Source of the DNA: Hymenobacter taeanensis
GTDB lineage: Bacteria; Bacteroidota; Bacteroidia; Cytophagales; Hymenobacteraceae
Assembly (NCBI RefSeq): GCF_013137895.1
Contig: NZ_CP053538.1
Coordinates: forward strand, 4,433,001-4,497,000
Length of the DNA stretch: 64,000 nt
Direction: 5' to 3'
Below, piece by piece: positions 8,011 to 16,913 of the stretch. The notes under the pieces are model-generated. The model was not told the DNA's origin and did not search any database. It saw nothing but the letters and a program-made list of their open reading frames with translations. Positions within the stretch are counted from its first letter, which is position 1, and each line of letters starts with the position of its first letter. The translations under genes were made by a program, and so were the position numbers.

Positions 8011-10020
8011 CTACCGACCCGTCACCCGAAACTCTACGCGGCGGTTGAGCTGGCGAGTAGCTTCCTGGTCGTTGCTGGCTCTGGGCTCGGTGCCACCCAG
8101 GCCTAGGCCAGTAATGCGGCCTTCAGCAATGCCATGCTGCACCAGGTAGTTTTTTACGGTGGTCACGCGCTGTTCGCTGAGTGCCACGTTTTTCTCCGCT
8201 GGCCCCACGTTATCAGTATGGCCGCGCAGCTCAATGGTCAGGTTAGGGGTATCGGTGAGTAGCTGAAGCAGGTTGCGCAAGGCCGGGTACGACGAAGCCA
8301 GCAGCCGGGCACTCCCCTGCTCGAAGCGCACCCGCTCTAGCGGCATAGTAGCCCCCACATTGAGCGGGCGGAGCAGCACATCTTGCACGTACGGGCCGCG
8401 CAAGGCCGTGTACGTACTATCGAGTGGTGCGTAGCCCGCCACTTGCACGTGCGCAGCGGTGGCGCGGCCGGGCTCTACCGAAACGGAAAACTTGCCATCT
8501 GCTTGGAGTGGCACGGTGGTTTCGGCACCGGCCTGCCCCAAACGGAGGCTGGCCTGAGGCAGAGGCAGCAACGTAGCGGCATCCAGCAGTCGCCCGCGCC
8601 ACGTACCACTGGTAGGAACGGCCAGCACCACGGGAGCCTGCGGGCGAGGAAATACGGGTTTGGCCTGTTTCAGGCGAAAGGTGTTGCAACCCGCCAGATC
8701 AGTGTAGATACCCCGGCGCACCACCTCAGCCTGGCCACTGCTCAACTCCACTCGATACAGTGATTGGGGGCCCGCCAGGTATAAGCGCCGCTGACCATCG
8801 TCATCATCGTGAAACAGTAGGTCGCTGTAGCCGCCGCGCTCGGGTAGGCCAGTCAGAGCGGTCAGGGCCGGGGCGGGCTGCTGTGTTTCGAGGTTGATGC
8901 TCATCAGGGAGCCATCGGTACTGTACACTTGGTACAACGTGTGAGCCTCACCCAGACAAAAGTTACCGTGCGAGCCGGCTCCCTTAAAGCCAATGGTTGC
9001 GTAGTACGGTGCCTTCCGTTGCGGGTCAGTGGTCCAGACCACCGTCACGGCCCCACTGGCGGGGTCAATTTTAACCAGCTGCGCGGCGTCGGAGGTCATA
9101 AAGTACAGCTGGCCCTGCTCATCCGTAGCCGCCGATATCCAGGCATTTTCGGGGCCCTGAGCGGGTAGCTGCCAGGTGGTGTACTCCCCCTGCCTCGTTT
9201 TTGGGTTATAACGGTACACCAGCTCCGGCCTGTTGGTGGGCGCTTTGGTAACCGAATACAAGCAGTTATCAAAGCCCTTCGCCAAGGCGTATGACTGAAA
9301 CGGCAGCACCTGCTGGTGCACTTTTGGGCGCCCCGAAAAATCAGAGCCGGTAAACTCATGAATGGTCCGGCAATCATCTTCCCAAAGATCATTGTGCACG
9401 CGCAGAGCCGCAATGCCATATATCTTATCGTCGCACTGCGGAATTCTGAAAGTTGTGGGGGCAGGCAGGGGCGGCGCTAAAGGAGCCGGGCGGGGCTTGA
9501 AGCTGAACGACTCCAGCAGCTGCTCACCTTCATCCCGGAACCGGGCATCCTGCCGGATAGCCGCGCTGTATTCCAGTTGCCATTCGGTAGTGTCGCGCCA
9601 GAGGCGGCGGCCCAGTACCCGAATGCGAGACGCCGAAGCTGTCTCACCAGCGTACGTATAGTGGTATCTTACCTCAAGGTGGTTGCCCGTATATTGGTGC
9701 TTTACATAAAGCACGCGCACCTGGGGTAGCTGCAGAATAGTCTGCCACAGGGCATCCTGCTGGTTCTGGGCAAACGCAGCGCTTTGTTGAGGTGGCCTAG
9801 CGAACAAAGGCCGCTGCCCAAGCGTTACAACGGCCTGCTTAGGTGCCACTCCAGTAGTAAACAGCATCTCGCCAGTGGGGCGGGGTTGGCGCTGCCAGGT
9901 AGCCAGATAAATGAGCTGGTATTGTCCCGCTGAGTCGGCGTAAACCCGTCCGGGCACCAGCCCCTGCGCGTGGAGCTGCAGCCAGCAAAGCGTTAGGGCC
10001 AGCGTTAGCAACACCTTCAT
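8011..10020 (-). CDS. Secreted protein with propeller-like region and C-terminal OmpA domain
   Basis: 669 residues from Met at 10020, which begins a good signal peptide (MKVLLTLALTLCWLQLHAQG); a Met six residues earlier is possible. Residues ~200-440 read as repeated beta-propeller-like segments. A carboxypeptidase-regulatory-like beta domain follows at ~475-560 (GRLLDAATLLPLPQASLRL). The last ~105 residues are an OmpA/Pal peptidoglycan-binding domain: RVRFEQGSARLL, IELRGHTDNVG, NVALSEQRV and RRVEFRV. It probably anchors to peptidoglycan from the outer membrane. It lies between hen1 and pnkp with gaps of 88 and 143 bases, an unexpected neighbour for cytoplasmic RNA repair. Confidence 0.85.
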   Translation of the reverse strand: MKVLLTLALTLCWLQLHAQGLVPGRVYADSAGQYQLIYLATWQRQPRPTGEMLFTTGVAPKQAVVTLGQRPLFARPPQQSAAFAQNQQDALWQTILQLPQVRVLYVKHQYTGNHLEVRYHYTYAGETASASRIRVLGRRLWRDTTEWQLEYSAAIRQDARFRDEGEQLLESFSFKPRPAPLAPPLPAPTTFRIPQCDDKIYGIAALRVHNDLWEDDCRTIHEFTGSDFSGRPKVHQQVLPFQSYALAKGFDNCLYSVTKAPTNRPELVYRYNPKTRQGEYTTWQLPAQGPENAWISAATDEQGQLYFMTSDAAQLVKIDPASGAVTVVWTTDPQRKAPYYATIGFKGAGSHGNFCLGEAHTLYQVYSTDGSLMSINLETQQPAPALTALTGLPERGGYSDLLFHDDDDGQRRLYLAGPQSLYRVELSSGQAEVVRRGIYTDLAGCNTFRLKQAKPVFPRPQAPVVLAVPTSGTWRGRLLDAATLLPLPQASLRLGQAGAETTVPLQADGKFSVSVEPGRATAAHVQVAGYAPLDSTYTALRGPYVQDVLLRPLNVGATMPLERVRFEQGSARLLASSYPALRNLLQLLTDTPNLTIELRGHTDNVGPAEKNVALSEQRVTTVKNYLVQHGIAEGRITGLGLGGTEPRASNDQEATRQLNRRVEFRVTGR

Positions 10021-10108
10021 GAGCAAACCAGTCAGCAATGATATGCCCTAAAGATAAATAACCCGCCGCACCTTCCGGACTCTTAGCCGTTTATTTACCA
10101 CCTAAAGT

Positions 10109-11578
10109 TTACGCTCCGGCGGTAGCCCCCAGCTCAAACACTGCTAGCTGAGAGGGCGCACCCACCTCCGCAGCTTCGGGCCCCAGGGGTACCACGCGTA
10201 CGGTGTACCCGTGGCGCGCAGCTACACCGGCAGCCCACGCCGCAAACTGGGCACGCGTCCACTCAAAGCGGTGGTCAGCGTGGCGAAACTCACCGGCGGA
10301 AAGGGTTTCGTAGCGTTGATTATAGTCGGCGTTGGGGGTAGTAACAAGCACGGCGCCGGGGCGGGCCCGGGCAAAAACCACCTGCTCGAACGCGGTCAGC
10401 CGGCCTTCATCCAAGTGCTCAATTACTTCTACTACGGCCGCCGCATCATAACCCGCCAGGCGTGGGTCGTGGTACAGCAAAGAACCTTGGGTGAGCGTAA
10501 GCCGCTCACGCTGGCGCGGGGGCATCTCGGCTACGTGCAGCCGCTGCTGCGCCCGCTCCAGCTCCCGCCACGACACGTCCAGGGCCAGGATGTGCTCAAC
10601 CTGCGGAATCTTGAGCAGGCGGCGCACCAACTTGCCTTCGCCGCAGCCCAAGTCCAGCACGCGCTTGGCTCCGAGCCGGCTGATTTCTTCCGCTACGCGG
10701 TCCAGGCGGATGTCGTGCAGGTTCTGCTTTTCTCTGGTTGGCTGCGCACCTGGCTGATCTGCCGGTTCTGTTCCTGCGAATAGATCAACAGAACTTGCCC
10801 CCGTCAGACCCAGGCTGCCCGGTACTTCATCGGAAGGGGCTTCCTCTTCTCCCAGCAGGCGCTCGAGCGTGGGGTTCACGTACTCGGCAAAGCGCAGGTA
10901 GCGGCGCGTGATAAACTCCCGCTCTGGGTGCTGGGGCAGCCACTCGCCTCCTCTGTGCAGCAGCTTTTCGACTTCTGCCTCGTTAATCCAGTAATGCTTG
11001 TTGTTGTCGAGAACAGGAATCAGCACGTAGAGGTGGGTTAGCGAATCACGCAGGCGGATACCCGGGTGGCGCAGCCGCAACGTGAAGTAGCGGCTGTTGC
11101 CCCACTCCGGTACGGTTGGGTCCAGCGGGTGGGCCTCGGTTTCTACCGTGTACCCCAGCGGCTGAAACAGGCGCTCCAGCTGTTCTGCAGTAGCCGCCGG
11201 CATTACGGCCACGGTTGCTTCAAGCGGAAGCAGCACCTCCGGCAGCTCAGGCCGGTCCTTACAGGTGCCGTTCATAGCTGTGTTAAAGGCCTTAGCTAGG
11301 GCCGAGCTCAGGAAGGAGGAAGCCACGTAGGGCCGGTCGTTCACGTATTGCTCCAGCGCGAAGCCATCACCGGCAGGGCCGCGCTGGTTCCGTACGAGCG
11401 CTATGGGGTCTATGTCGAGTAGGAGCGCCGCGGTGCAGCGCTCGGGGGTAGCTTCAGGATAGAAAATGTGGGCCTGCCCGGCAGTTATTTCCAGCGTTTG
11501 AAGCCGGGCAGGATTCTTATGCAGCAGAAAGCCCAAGTCGGTGGCGGGCTGATGGGTAGTGGTAATGGTAAGCAGCAT
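10109..11578 (-). CDS. hen1: Hen1: 3'-terminal RNA ribose 2'-O-methyltransferase
   Basis: 489 residues. The N-terminal half starts with LLTITTTHQPATDLGFLLHK, a hallmark of bacterial Hen1, and continues with AHIFYPEA and DRPYVASSFLS. The C-terminal methyltransferase has the SAM motif VLDLGCGEGKLVRRLL (~307-322). The metal-binding set is E384, E387, H388 (VVEVIEHLD) and H433 (FRHADHRFEW); the spacing equals that of C. thermocellum Hen1. The enzyme methylates the 2'-OH of the 3' end at a break before Pnkp ligates, protecting the repaired site from re-cleavage. Start 11578 is chosen because homologues begin at this Met; a longer frame reaches 11665. First gene of the minus-strand locus. Confidence 0.95.
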   Translation of the reverse strand: MLLTITTTHQPATDLGFLLHKNPARLQTLEITAGQAHIFYPEATPERCTAALLLDIDPIALVRNQRGPAGDGFALEQYVNDRPYVASSFLSSALAKAFNTAMNGTCKDRPELPEVLLPLEATVAVMPAATAEQLERLFQPLGYTVETEAHPLDPTVPEWGNSRYFTLRLRHPGIRLRDSLTHLYVLIPVLDNNKHYWINEAEVEKLLHRGGEWLPQHPEREFITRRYLRFAEYVNPTLERLLGEEEAPSDEVPGSLGLTGASSVDLFAGTEPADQPGAQPTREKQNLHDIRLDRVAEEISRLGAKRVLDLGCGEGKLVRRLLKIPQVEHILALDVSWRELERAQQRLHVAEMPPRQRERLTLTQGSLLYHDPRLAGYDAAAVVEVIEHLDEGRLTAFEQVVFARARPGAVLVTTPNADYNQRYETLSAGEFRHADHRFEWTRAQFAAWAAGVAARHGYTVRVVPLGPEAAEVGAPSQLAVFELGATAGA

Positions 11579-11794
11579 CGGCAGGATAGCAACGCAAAAT
11601 AGAATACAGCGCCTGCTACTTAGCATACCAGGCAGGAGCAAGTTACAGGAATGCGCGTTGTTCACGCTTCATGAGAACAGCCTAAAGCAGACCTGCCTGC
11701 TACTAACATTCGCGTAATCATCCCGTCACTCGTGCTTAACCATTTGGACACTGCTTCATAACCAGCCGTAAATCATGCGGTAACACGGTCGAAA

Positions 11795-11802
11795 TACTTT
11801 TG
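11795..11802 (+). promoter_or_regulatory. Candidate -7 box upstream of PhoX-like lipoprotein gene
   Basis: TACTTTTG matches the Bacteroidota -7 consensus TAnnTTTG and lies 42 bases before the gene's start. No clear TTG is present at -33. Confidence 0.4.
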
Positions 11803-11843
11803 GGCATCCTTCCAAATCCTCTTTTTGCCCCTTACCTCTACCC

Positions 11844-13343
11844 GTGTTTATGAACACTCCTACTCTCTCGCTGCGCCTGTTCCTGGGCCTGACTTTCACT
11901 ACTGGCCTGGCAGCCTGCTCCAATGATAACGATACTACTAGCCCAGCCGAGACCCCTAGCACAGTCAAACTCGACAACTACTCAGTCACCCCGGTACTGG
12001 CCAAAACGCAGGCAGGGTTTGAGGGCGTGAAGATGTACTCGCTCATCAGCTCTGATGATAAACTGGCCGCCTCACCAGACTTCATGTTCGGCGGCTCAGC
12101 CGACGGGGCCGGTTTGCTGCGCGACCCCGATGGTAAGGGCTTTACCATGCTCGTAAACAACGAGGATAACATGGCCATTTCCCGGCTTCACTTTGATGAA
12201 ACCTTACGCCCCGTGCGCGGCGAGTATGTACTGAACTCCGATGGGGGCCGTTGGCGCCTGTGCTCCGCTACACTGGTTACGCCCGCTGAGCACGGCTTCG
12301 GTCCTTACTTCCTGAGCGCCGGCGAAAGCGCAGTAGATGCTCAGACCCATTTAATTCAACCCTTCGCTGATAACAATACCCAAAGCACGCCTAAAGGTGT
12401 TAAGGGGTTGGGCTATTGGAGCGCTGAAAACGCAGTGCCTTTACCCAAAACAGCTTATGCGAACAAAACGGTGGTGCTCACGGGCGAGGATGCTTCAGAT
12501 GCTACGGGTGGGCAGGTAGCGCTCTACGTGAGCAACGCAGTGGGCGACCTCGACGGTGGGCAGCAGTATATGCTCCGCCGCAAAGATCTTAACCAGCGCG
12601 AAAAAGACATGGTGGTAGGCCAGAAGTATGAGGTAGAATTTGCGACCATCCCGGATCATAAGAACCTCACGGGAAGCCAGATGCAGGCTCAGGTAGACCC
12701 ACTCAAGGCCATTAAGTTTGGGCGGGTTGAGGACCTTGACTACCGCAAAGGTAGCGGAGCGAATGGCCGTGAGGTGTACTTCAATGTGACTGGCCAAGAC
12801 TTTACGGGCGTAAATGCCGACCAGAGCCGCACCAAATGGGGACGCACCTACCGCCTGCTGCTCAATGAGCAAAACCCGTTGCAAGGCACGCTGGAAGTCA
12901 TTCTGGATGGGGACGACCGTACCGGCAAGGCCAAGGACTTTCAGAATCCTGACAACATTTGCGTAACCCAGAACTACGTCTACATCCAGGAAGACTCAAA
13001 CGGATACGGCGCTGAAACGCACGATGCCTACCTCTACCAATACAACATTGCCACGGGTGAGCTCAAAAAGGTGCTGGAACTAGACCACCGCCGCACCGAA
13101 ACTGATAAGGACAAGTACAACGTGACCGGTAACACCTATACGCCGGCTACCTCCTCAAAAGGCAGCTGGGAGTACGGCGCCCTAGTAGATGTATCGGATG
13201 TAGTAGGTCAGCCAAATACGTTTACGCTGTGCATTCAGCCCCACTCCTGGCGCGCCCAGAAGTACAAGGACGGCGGTGCCAAGCCTAACAATGGCAACGA
13301 TCAGGCCAGCCAAGTGGTAGTCCTGAGTGGCCTACCCCGTTAG
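11844..13343 (+). CDS. PhoX-like (DUF839) lipoprotein
   Basis: 499 residues with a lipobox (TTGLAAC, Cys25). The frame contains FMFGGSADGAGLL, TMLVNNEDN, GRVEDLDYRKG, NPDNICVTQNYVYIQEDSNG and a C-terminal FTLCIQPHSW block. This NED/EDL plus PDNI...EDSNG pattern is that of the DUF839/PhoX beta-propeller group, in which acidic residues hold calcium and iron for alkaline phosphatase activity. Surface or periplasmic location is inferred from the lipobox. Phosphatase activity is likely but not certain, since the family includes non-enzymatic members. ATG at 11850 is an equally possible start. Confidence 0.75.
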   Translation: MFMNTPTLSLRLFLGLTFTTGLAACSNDNDTTSPAETPSTVKLDNYSVTPVLAKTQAGFEGVKMYSLISSDDKLAASPDFMFGGSADGAGLLRDPDGKGFTMLVNNEDNMAISRLHFDETLRPVRGEYVLNSDGGRWRLCSATLVTPAEHGFGPYFLSAGESAVDAQTHLIQPFADNNTQSTPKGVKGLGYWSAENAVPLPKTAYANKTVVLTGEDASDATGGQVALYVSNAVGDLDGGQQYMLRRKDLNQREKDMVVGQKYEVEFATIPDHKNLTGSQMQAQVDPLKAIKFGRVEDLDYRKGSGANGREVYFNVTGQDFTGVNADQSRTKWGRTYRLLLNEQNPLQGTLEVILDGDDRTGKAKDFQNPDNICVTQNYVYIQEDSNGYGAETHDAYLYQYNIATGELKKVLELDHRRTETDKDKYNVTGNTYTPATSSKGSWEYGALVDVSDVVGQPNTFTLCIQPHSWRAQKYKDGGAKPNNGNDQASQVVVLSGLPR

Positions 13344-13402
13344 TTTATCCACCCGATTTTGAGGCTTACAGTCGTAAGCTGTTAGCGCACCCAATGTGTA
13401 AT

Positions 13403-13438
13403 AAAAGCCCTGCTTCTCCCCCCAGGAGCAGGGCTTTT
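13403..13438 (+). terminator. Intrinsic terminator after PhoX-like gene
   Basis: A 12-bp stem (13403-13414 with 13427-13438) around a C-rich loop, ending in TTTT. Confidence 0.85.
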
Positions 13439-13551
13439 CATAACTACAGCAACTTCGCTTAAGAGGAGGCCCTGTGCTTTTAATAAAACTCAAATCATTT
13501 ACCCAAATGATAATGCAGTCGTTAAAACATTTGGTAAAATAATGATTCACA

Positions 13552-15498
13552 ATGCATAAGCCTCATATTAAATTTTCTATTCCCCTAGCTCTTTTTAGCC
13601 TTGCCGTTACTTGGGTAAGCTGTCAACGCCCCTCTCCTAGCCTTGTACAAGCTCCGCCGACGAGCCCCGCTGCGCAAGCAATGCAACAGTATCAGCATGA
13701 CCTCACGCAACTAGACTCTGCAGTAGCTCTGTTGAACCGAGCCGTTGCGCAAAAGCAACCGATGGAAAAACAGCGGGGGGCTTTTCTGGCCGCTCGGCGC
13801 GCCTGGAAACGCACGGAAATGCTGGCGGAATATTATAGCCCTTCCACAGCTAAGCTTCTTAATGGACCGGCCCTGGGTGAGGTAGAGGAATTTGACCAGC
13901 AGCAACGCGTGCACGCACCGGAGGGCCTGCAAGTCCTGGAAACCTACTTTTACCCCAAGGCCTATCCCCCCGGGCAACAAGGGCAAGTGCTGGAGCAGCT
14001 AGCTTTTGTGCGTAGTAGCCTACTGAGCCTACATCACGCCGCCGAAACGATTTCAACCACCGATAAGCATCTCTTCGATGCGGCTCGACTGGAAGTATTC
14101 AGAGTAATGACCCTGGGTATTTCGGGGTTTGACACGCCAGCCTCACCGGGTACCGTGCCAGAAGCCGCTGAAGCCTTGGCCGCAGTGCAGGCCACCCTGG
14201 CCCCCTACCGGCCGCAACTGCTGGCGCGGCAGCCCCACCTCGCCACCCGCCTCGACAGCACCTTTCGCGCCATTCAGACATTTCTAGGCCACCACCCCGA
14301 TGCGGCAAATTTTGACCGGCTCCGGTTTTTGGTGGCCTATGCCAACCCGCTCAGCCAGCAGCTCTGGGCGGCGCAACAGGCTCTCGGCATTCCGGCCTTC
14401 AAGGAGGTGCGCGCCCTTCGGCCTGATGCGGCGTCCTTATTTCAAGCAGATGCGTTTGAAGTTGCTGCTTTCGCTGCCAACACCACTGCACGCCCCACCC
14501 AGCAACAAATTAACCTGGGCCGGCAGCTGTTTTTTGATCCGGTGCTTTCCGGCAACGGCAGCAGGAGTTGTGCCAGCTGCCACCACCCCACGCGGGCTTT
14601 CACCGATGGGCAGGCCAAGAGTGTGGCTTTTGGAGGGCGCGGTCAGGTAGCCCGGAATGCTCCCACGCTGTTAAACGCCGCGCTGCAGCGCAATCAGTTT
14701 CATGATGGCCGCGTAAGCTTCTTAGAGGATCAGGCCGCCGCTGTAGTAGCTAACCCTACCGAAATGCATGGCTCGTTAGCGGTTGTGGCGCGGCTGCTAA
14801 CGCGTAATTCAAACTACCGCAGGGCATTTGCGGCTGCCTTTGCCGCGGCGCCCGATTCGGGGGTGCAGGAGGACCAAGTAAAATCGGCGCTGGCCGCCTA
14901 TCTCCGTTCCCTTATCAGCCTCAACTCGCCTTTTGATACGTATATGCGCGGGGAACCAGAGGCCCTTGGCGCAGCAGCTCAACGAGGAGCCAATGTATTT
15001 TTGGGTAAAGCCAAATGCGCCACCTGTCACTTCCTACCCTTGTTCAATGGTACAGTACCACCTGGCTTCGAACGCTCTGAAGCGGAAGTGCTGGGCACTC
15101 CTGCTCAAGCCAGCCTCCACCCCCGCACCCTCGATCGGGACCTGGGCCGGGGCGGGGCCACGGGCATCCGGTGGCAGCAGCATGCTTTTAAAACTCCAAC
15201 GCTGCGTAATGTGGCTGTCACGGCTCCCTACATGCACAATGGGGCCTACCGCAGCCTTGAAGCAGTCGTTGACTTCTACAACCAGGGAGGAGGCGCAGCC
15301 CTGGGCCTGCGGGTGCCCAATCAAACGCTTCCCTCCGATAAGCTCCACCTCACTACTCAAGAAAAGCACGACCTGATAACCTTCCTCCAAGCCCTCACTG
15401 ATACCACTGGTCTAGGCCACTCCGCACCTCGCTCACTCCCTCAATTTCCCACTGAGTTATCCTGGCTGAATCAGCGCAAAGTGGGCGGCCGATATTGA
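13552..15498 (+). CDS. Imelysin-like domain fused to di-heme cytochrome c peroxidase
   Basis: 648 residues with a lipoprotein-type signal (WVSC, Cys24). Residues ~40-300 are all-helical and resemble imelysin/M75-type iron-regulated proteins (FLAARRAWKRTEMLAEYYSP, NGPALGEVEEFD). The second half is a MauG/CcpA-like di-heme peroxidase with haem motifs CASCH (340-344) and CATCH (489-493), LGRQLFFDPVLSGNGS, FKTPTLRNVAVTAPYMHNG and LTTQEKHDLITFL. The peroxidase half reduces peroxide or oxidises partner proteins in the periplasm. Such fusions are seen in Bacteroidota, but the role of the helical half is open. It follows the PhoX-like gene after a terminator, so it is transcribed separately. Confidence 0.85.
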   Translation: MHKPHIKFSIPLALFSLAVTWVSCQRPSPSLVQAPPTSPAAQAMQQYQHDLTQLDSAVALLNRAVAQKQPMEKQRGAFLAARRAWKRTEMLAEYYSPSTAKLLNGPALGEVEEFDQQQRVHAPEGLQVLETYFYPKAYPPGQQGQVLEQLAFVRSSLLSLHHAAETISTTDKHLFDAARLEVFRVMTLGISGFDTPASPGTVPEAAEALAAVQATLAPYRPQLLARQPHLATRLDSTFRAIQTFLGHHPDAANFDRLRFLVAYANPLSQQLWAAQQALGIPAFKEVRALRPDAASLFQADAFEVAAFAANTTARPTQQQINLGRQLFFDPVLSGNGSRSCASCHHPTRAFTDGQAKSVAFGGRGQVARNAPTLLNAALQRNQFHDGRVSFLEDQAAAVVANPTEMHGSLAVVARLLTRNSNYRRAFAAAFAAAPDSGVQEDQVKSALAAYLRSLISLNSPFDTYMRGEPEALGAAAQRGANVFLGKAKCATCHFLPLFNGTVPPGFERSEAEVLGTPAQASLHPRTLDRDLGRGGATGIRWQQHAFKTPTLRNVAVTAPYMHNGAYRSLEAVVDFYNQGGGAALGLRVPNQTLPSDKLHLTTQEKHDLITFLQALTDTTGLGHSAPRSLPQFPTELSWLNQRKVGGRY

Positions 15499-16023
15499 AT
15501 CCTAAGGCCAAGAAACGATATGGTCTTTTGCTACAAAGCATAGTTCATCACCAAGGTTCAATGGCTTATTTAATTACAACCATATGTTAAATACAGTATA
15601 AAGCCAAACACTCAAATATCCTCTCCAGCATTATAAAGCATGCTTTTTTATATCCATTTGCATAATAATATAGCCGCTGCTTAACTGCTGTTTGCGGCAA
15701 AGCGCTTTACCCAACCTGTGTAGAGGTTATTGTTCACGCTAGCATTTTGGCTACAAAATTTACATGGTGTCCTCTGTACAATACCTGAAGTGACACTCAA
15801 TCATAGTCAGTGGAAATGGATGGAGTGGCTTTAATGGAGATAGAGGAAATGCCACCACTAGACTAGCGCCTCGCCAAAATGTTTGTACTATGGCGTGGGG
15901 AAAATTTCTTTTGCCACACACACTGACTGCCTGTACTGCACTTCTAGCTTAAACTTACAACTACTTTATCCGGTGCTATCAGACACTAACCGAAACAATT
16001 CCGCATCACCCCACCCTATTTCC
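15499..16023. other. AT-rich intergenic region, no gene seen
   Basis: About 0.5 kb between the peroxidase fusion and the next secreted protein. It is clearly AT-rich in its first half (short A/T runs around 15580-15700). No frame with coding character, tRNA or strong hairpin was found. Confidence 0.5.
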
Positions 16024-16031
16024 TATCTTTG
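16024..16031 (+). promoter_or_regulatory. Candidate -7 box for the secreted 186-residue protein
   Basis: TATCTTTG, an exact TAnnTTTG match, lies 48 bases before the start codon. No TTG is seen at -33. Confidence 0.5.
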
Positions 16032-16079
16032 CCTGGTCGTAAACCGACTGATCTACTGAACCGCCCATAATTGAATTAT

Positions 16080-16640
16080 ATGAAGAAATTTTTTCTCGTT
16101 TCCGCCTTATTGTTAGGCACTTTGGCCGCTTCGGCCCAATACATGCCCGGCAAGCCGCGTAAGAAGTACACGTTCCCCAAAAAGGATGAGGAAAGCCCCT
16201 ACGTGCTCAATGTCACGAAGAATACCGACGAGGACGCGGAGGTAGAAGCCTGCGTTACGCGGGTAGACTACCGCCCCTATTCTGTGCTGCTCACGGAAAT
16301 AAATGAGCTAAAGCGCATGAACAACTGGGCCGATACCACCTACCAGCGTCGCTTTCAGCAGCTGCCTGCTGGCGGGCAGCTCACCGTAACCATGTACCGC
16401 CGGGGGGCACAGAACGCCGACCCTGCCTACCTAAGCCTGGTAGCCAAAACCAAAGACGGTAAGGAAGTGCTGAACCTGCAGGAATTACCCGGCGGTCAGG
16501 GCCGCTTCTGGAACCGCGACCTGTACATGAGCAAGCGGGCTGTGCCATTCACTAAAACGGATGCGCCCCAGGATATTTTCCTGACCATCAACGACGCCAA
16601 GACAAAGCAAAACTTCGAATACATCATCAAGGCTGAATAG
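16080..16640 (+). CDS. Secreted protein of unknown function
   Basis: 186 residues. ATG at 16080 begins a typical signal peptide (MKKFFLVSALLLGTLAASAQ); an upstream TTG at 16071 is less likely. The mature part is mixed alpha/beta with charged stretches (PRKKYTFPKKDEESPYVLN) and a middle segment VDYRPYSVLLTEINELKRMN. The end, DIFLTINDAKTKQNFEYIIKAE, looks like a complete beta-rich C-terminus. No domain recognised. Single-gene unit with its own promoter box and an unusually long terminator hairpin. Confidence 0.7.
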   Translation: MKKFFLVSALLLGTLAASAQYMPGKPRKKYTFPKKDEESPYVLNVTKNTDEDAEVEACVTRVDYRPYSVLLTEINELKRMNNWADTTYQRRFQQLPAGGQLTVTMYRRGAQNADPAYLSLVAKTKDGKEVLNLQELPGGQGRFWNRDLYMSKRAVPFTKTDAPQDIFLTINDAKTKQNFEYIIKAE

Positions 16641-16650
16641 AGCACTTATC

Positions 16651-16715
16651 TTAATTGCCCAACTAGAAAGAGCCAGCTGTTCAAAACAGCTGGCTCTTTC
16701 TAGTTGGGCAATTAA
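16651..16715. terminator. Very long perfect hairpin between convergent genes
   Basis: 31 bases at 16651-16681 are the exact reverse complement of 16685-16715, leaving a 3-base loop. It probably terminates the 16080 gene, but the stem is far longer than a normal intrinsic terminator needs. Confidence 0.75.
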
Positions 16716-16913
16716 GGGGCCTGAAGTTAGCTTGAGGGAGAGCCTTGAGTTACGGAAACTTAAACTAGGCGAGTATAGCTCCAGGCCAGTTGTTAGCCTG
16801 ATCAAGCTGCACGGCTCTTTCGATGAAGCACCAGCTGTCAGAGCGAAGTAATGCCGCAGCAAGGAGGGTTTCTGTGTTGTGGCCAGAAGTAGTTTTACGC
16901 TCAGCCAAAAGGC

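Noticed and set aside
11756..11977. 73-codon minus-strand frame before the PhoX-like gene
   Set aside because: Overlaps the signal peptide of the lipoprotein and has no coding features of its own.
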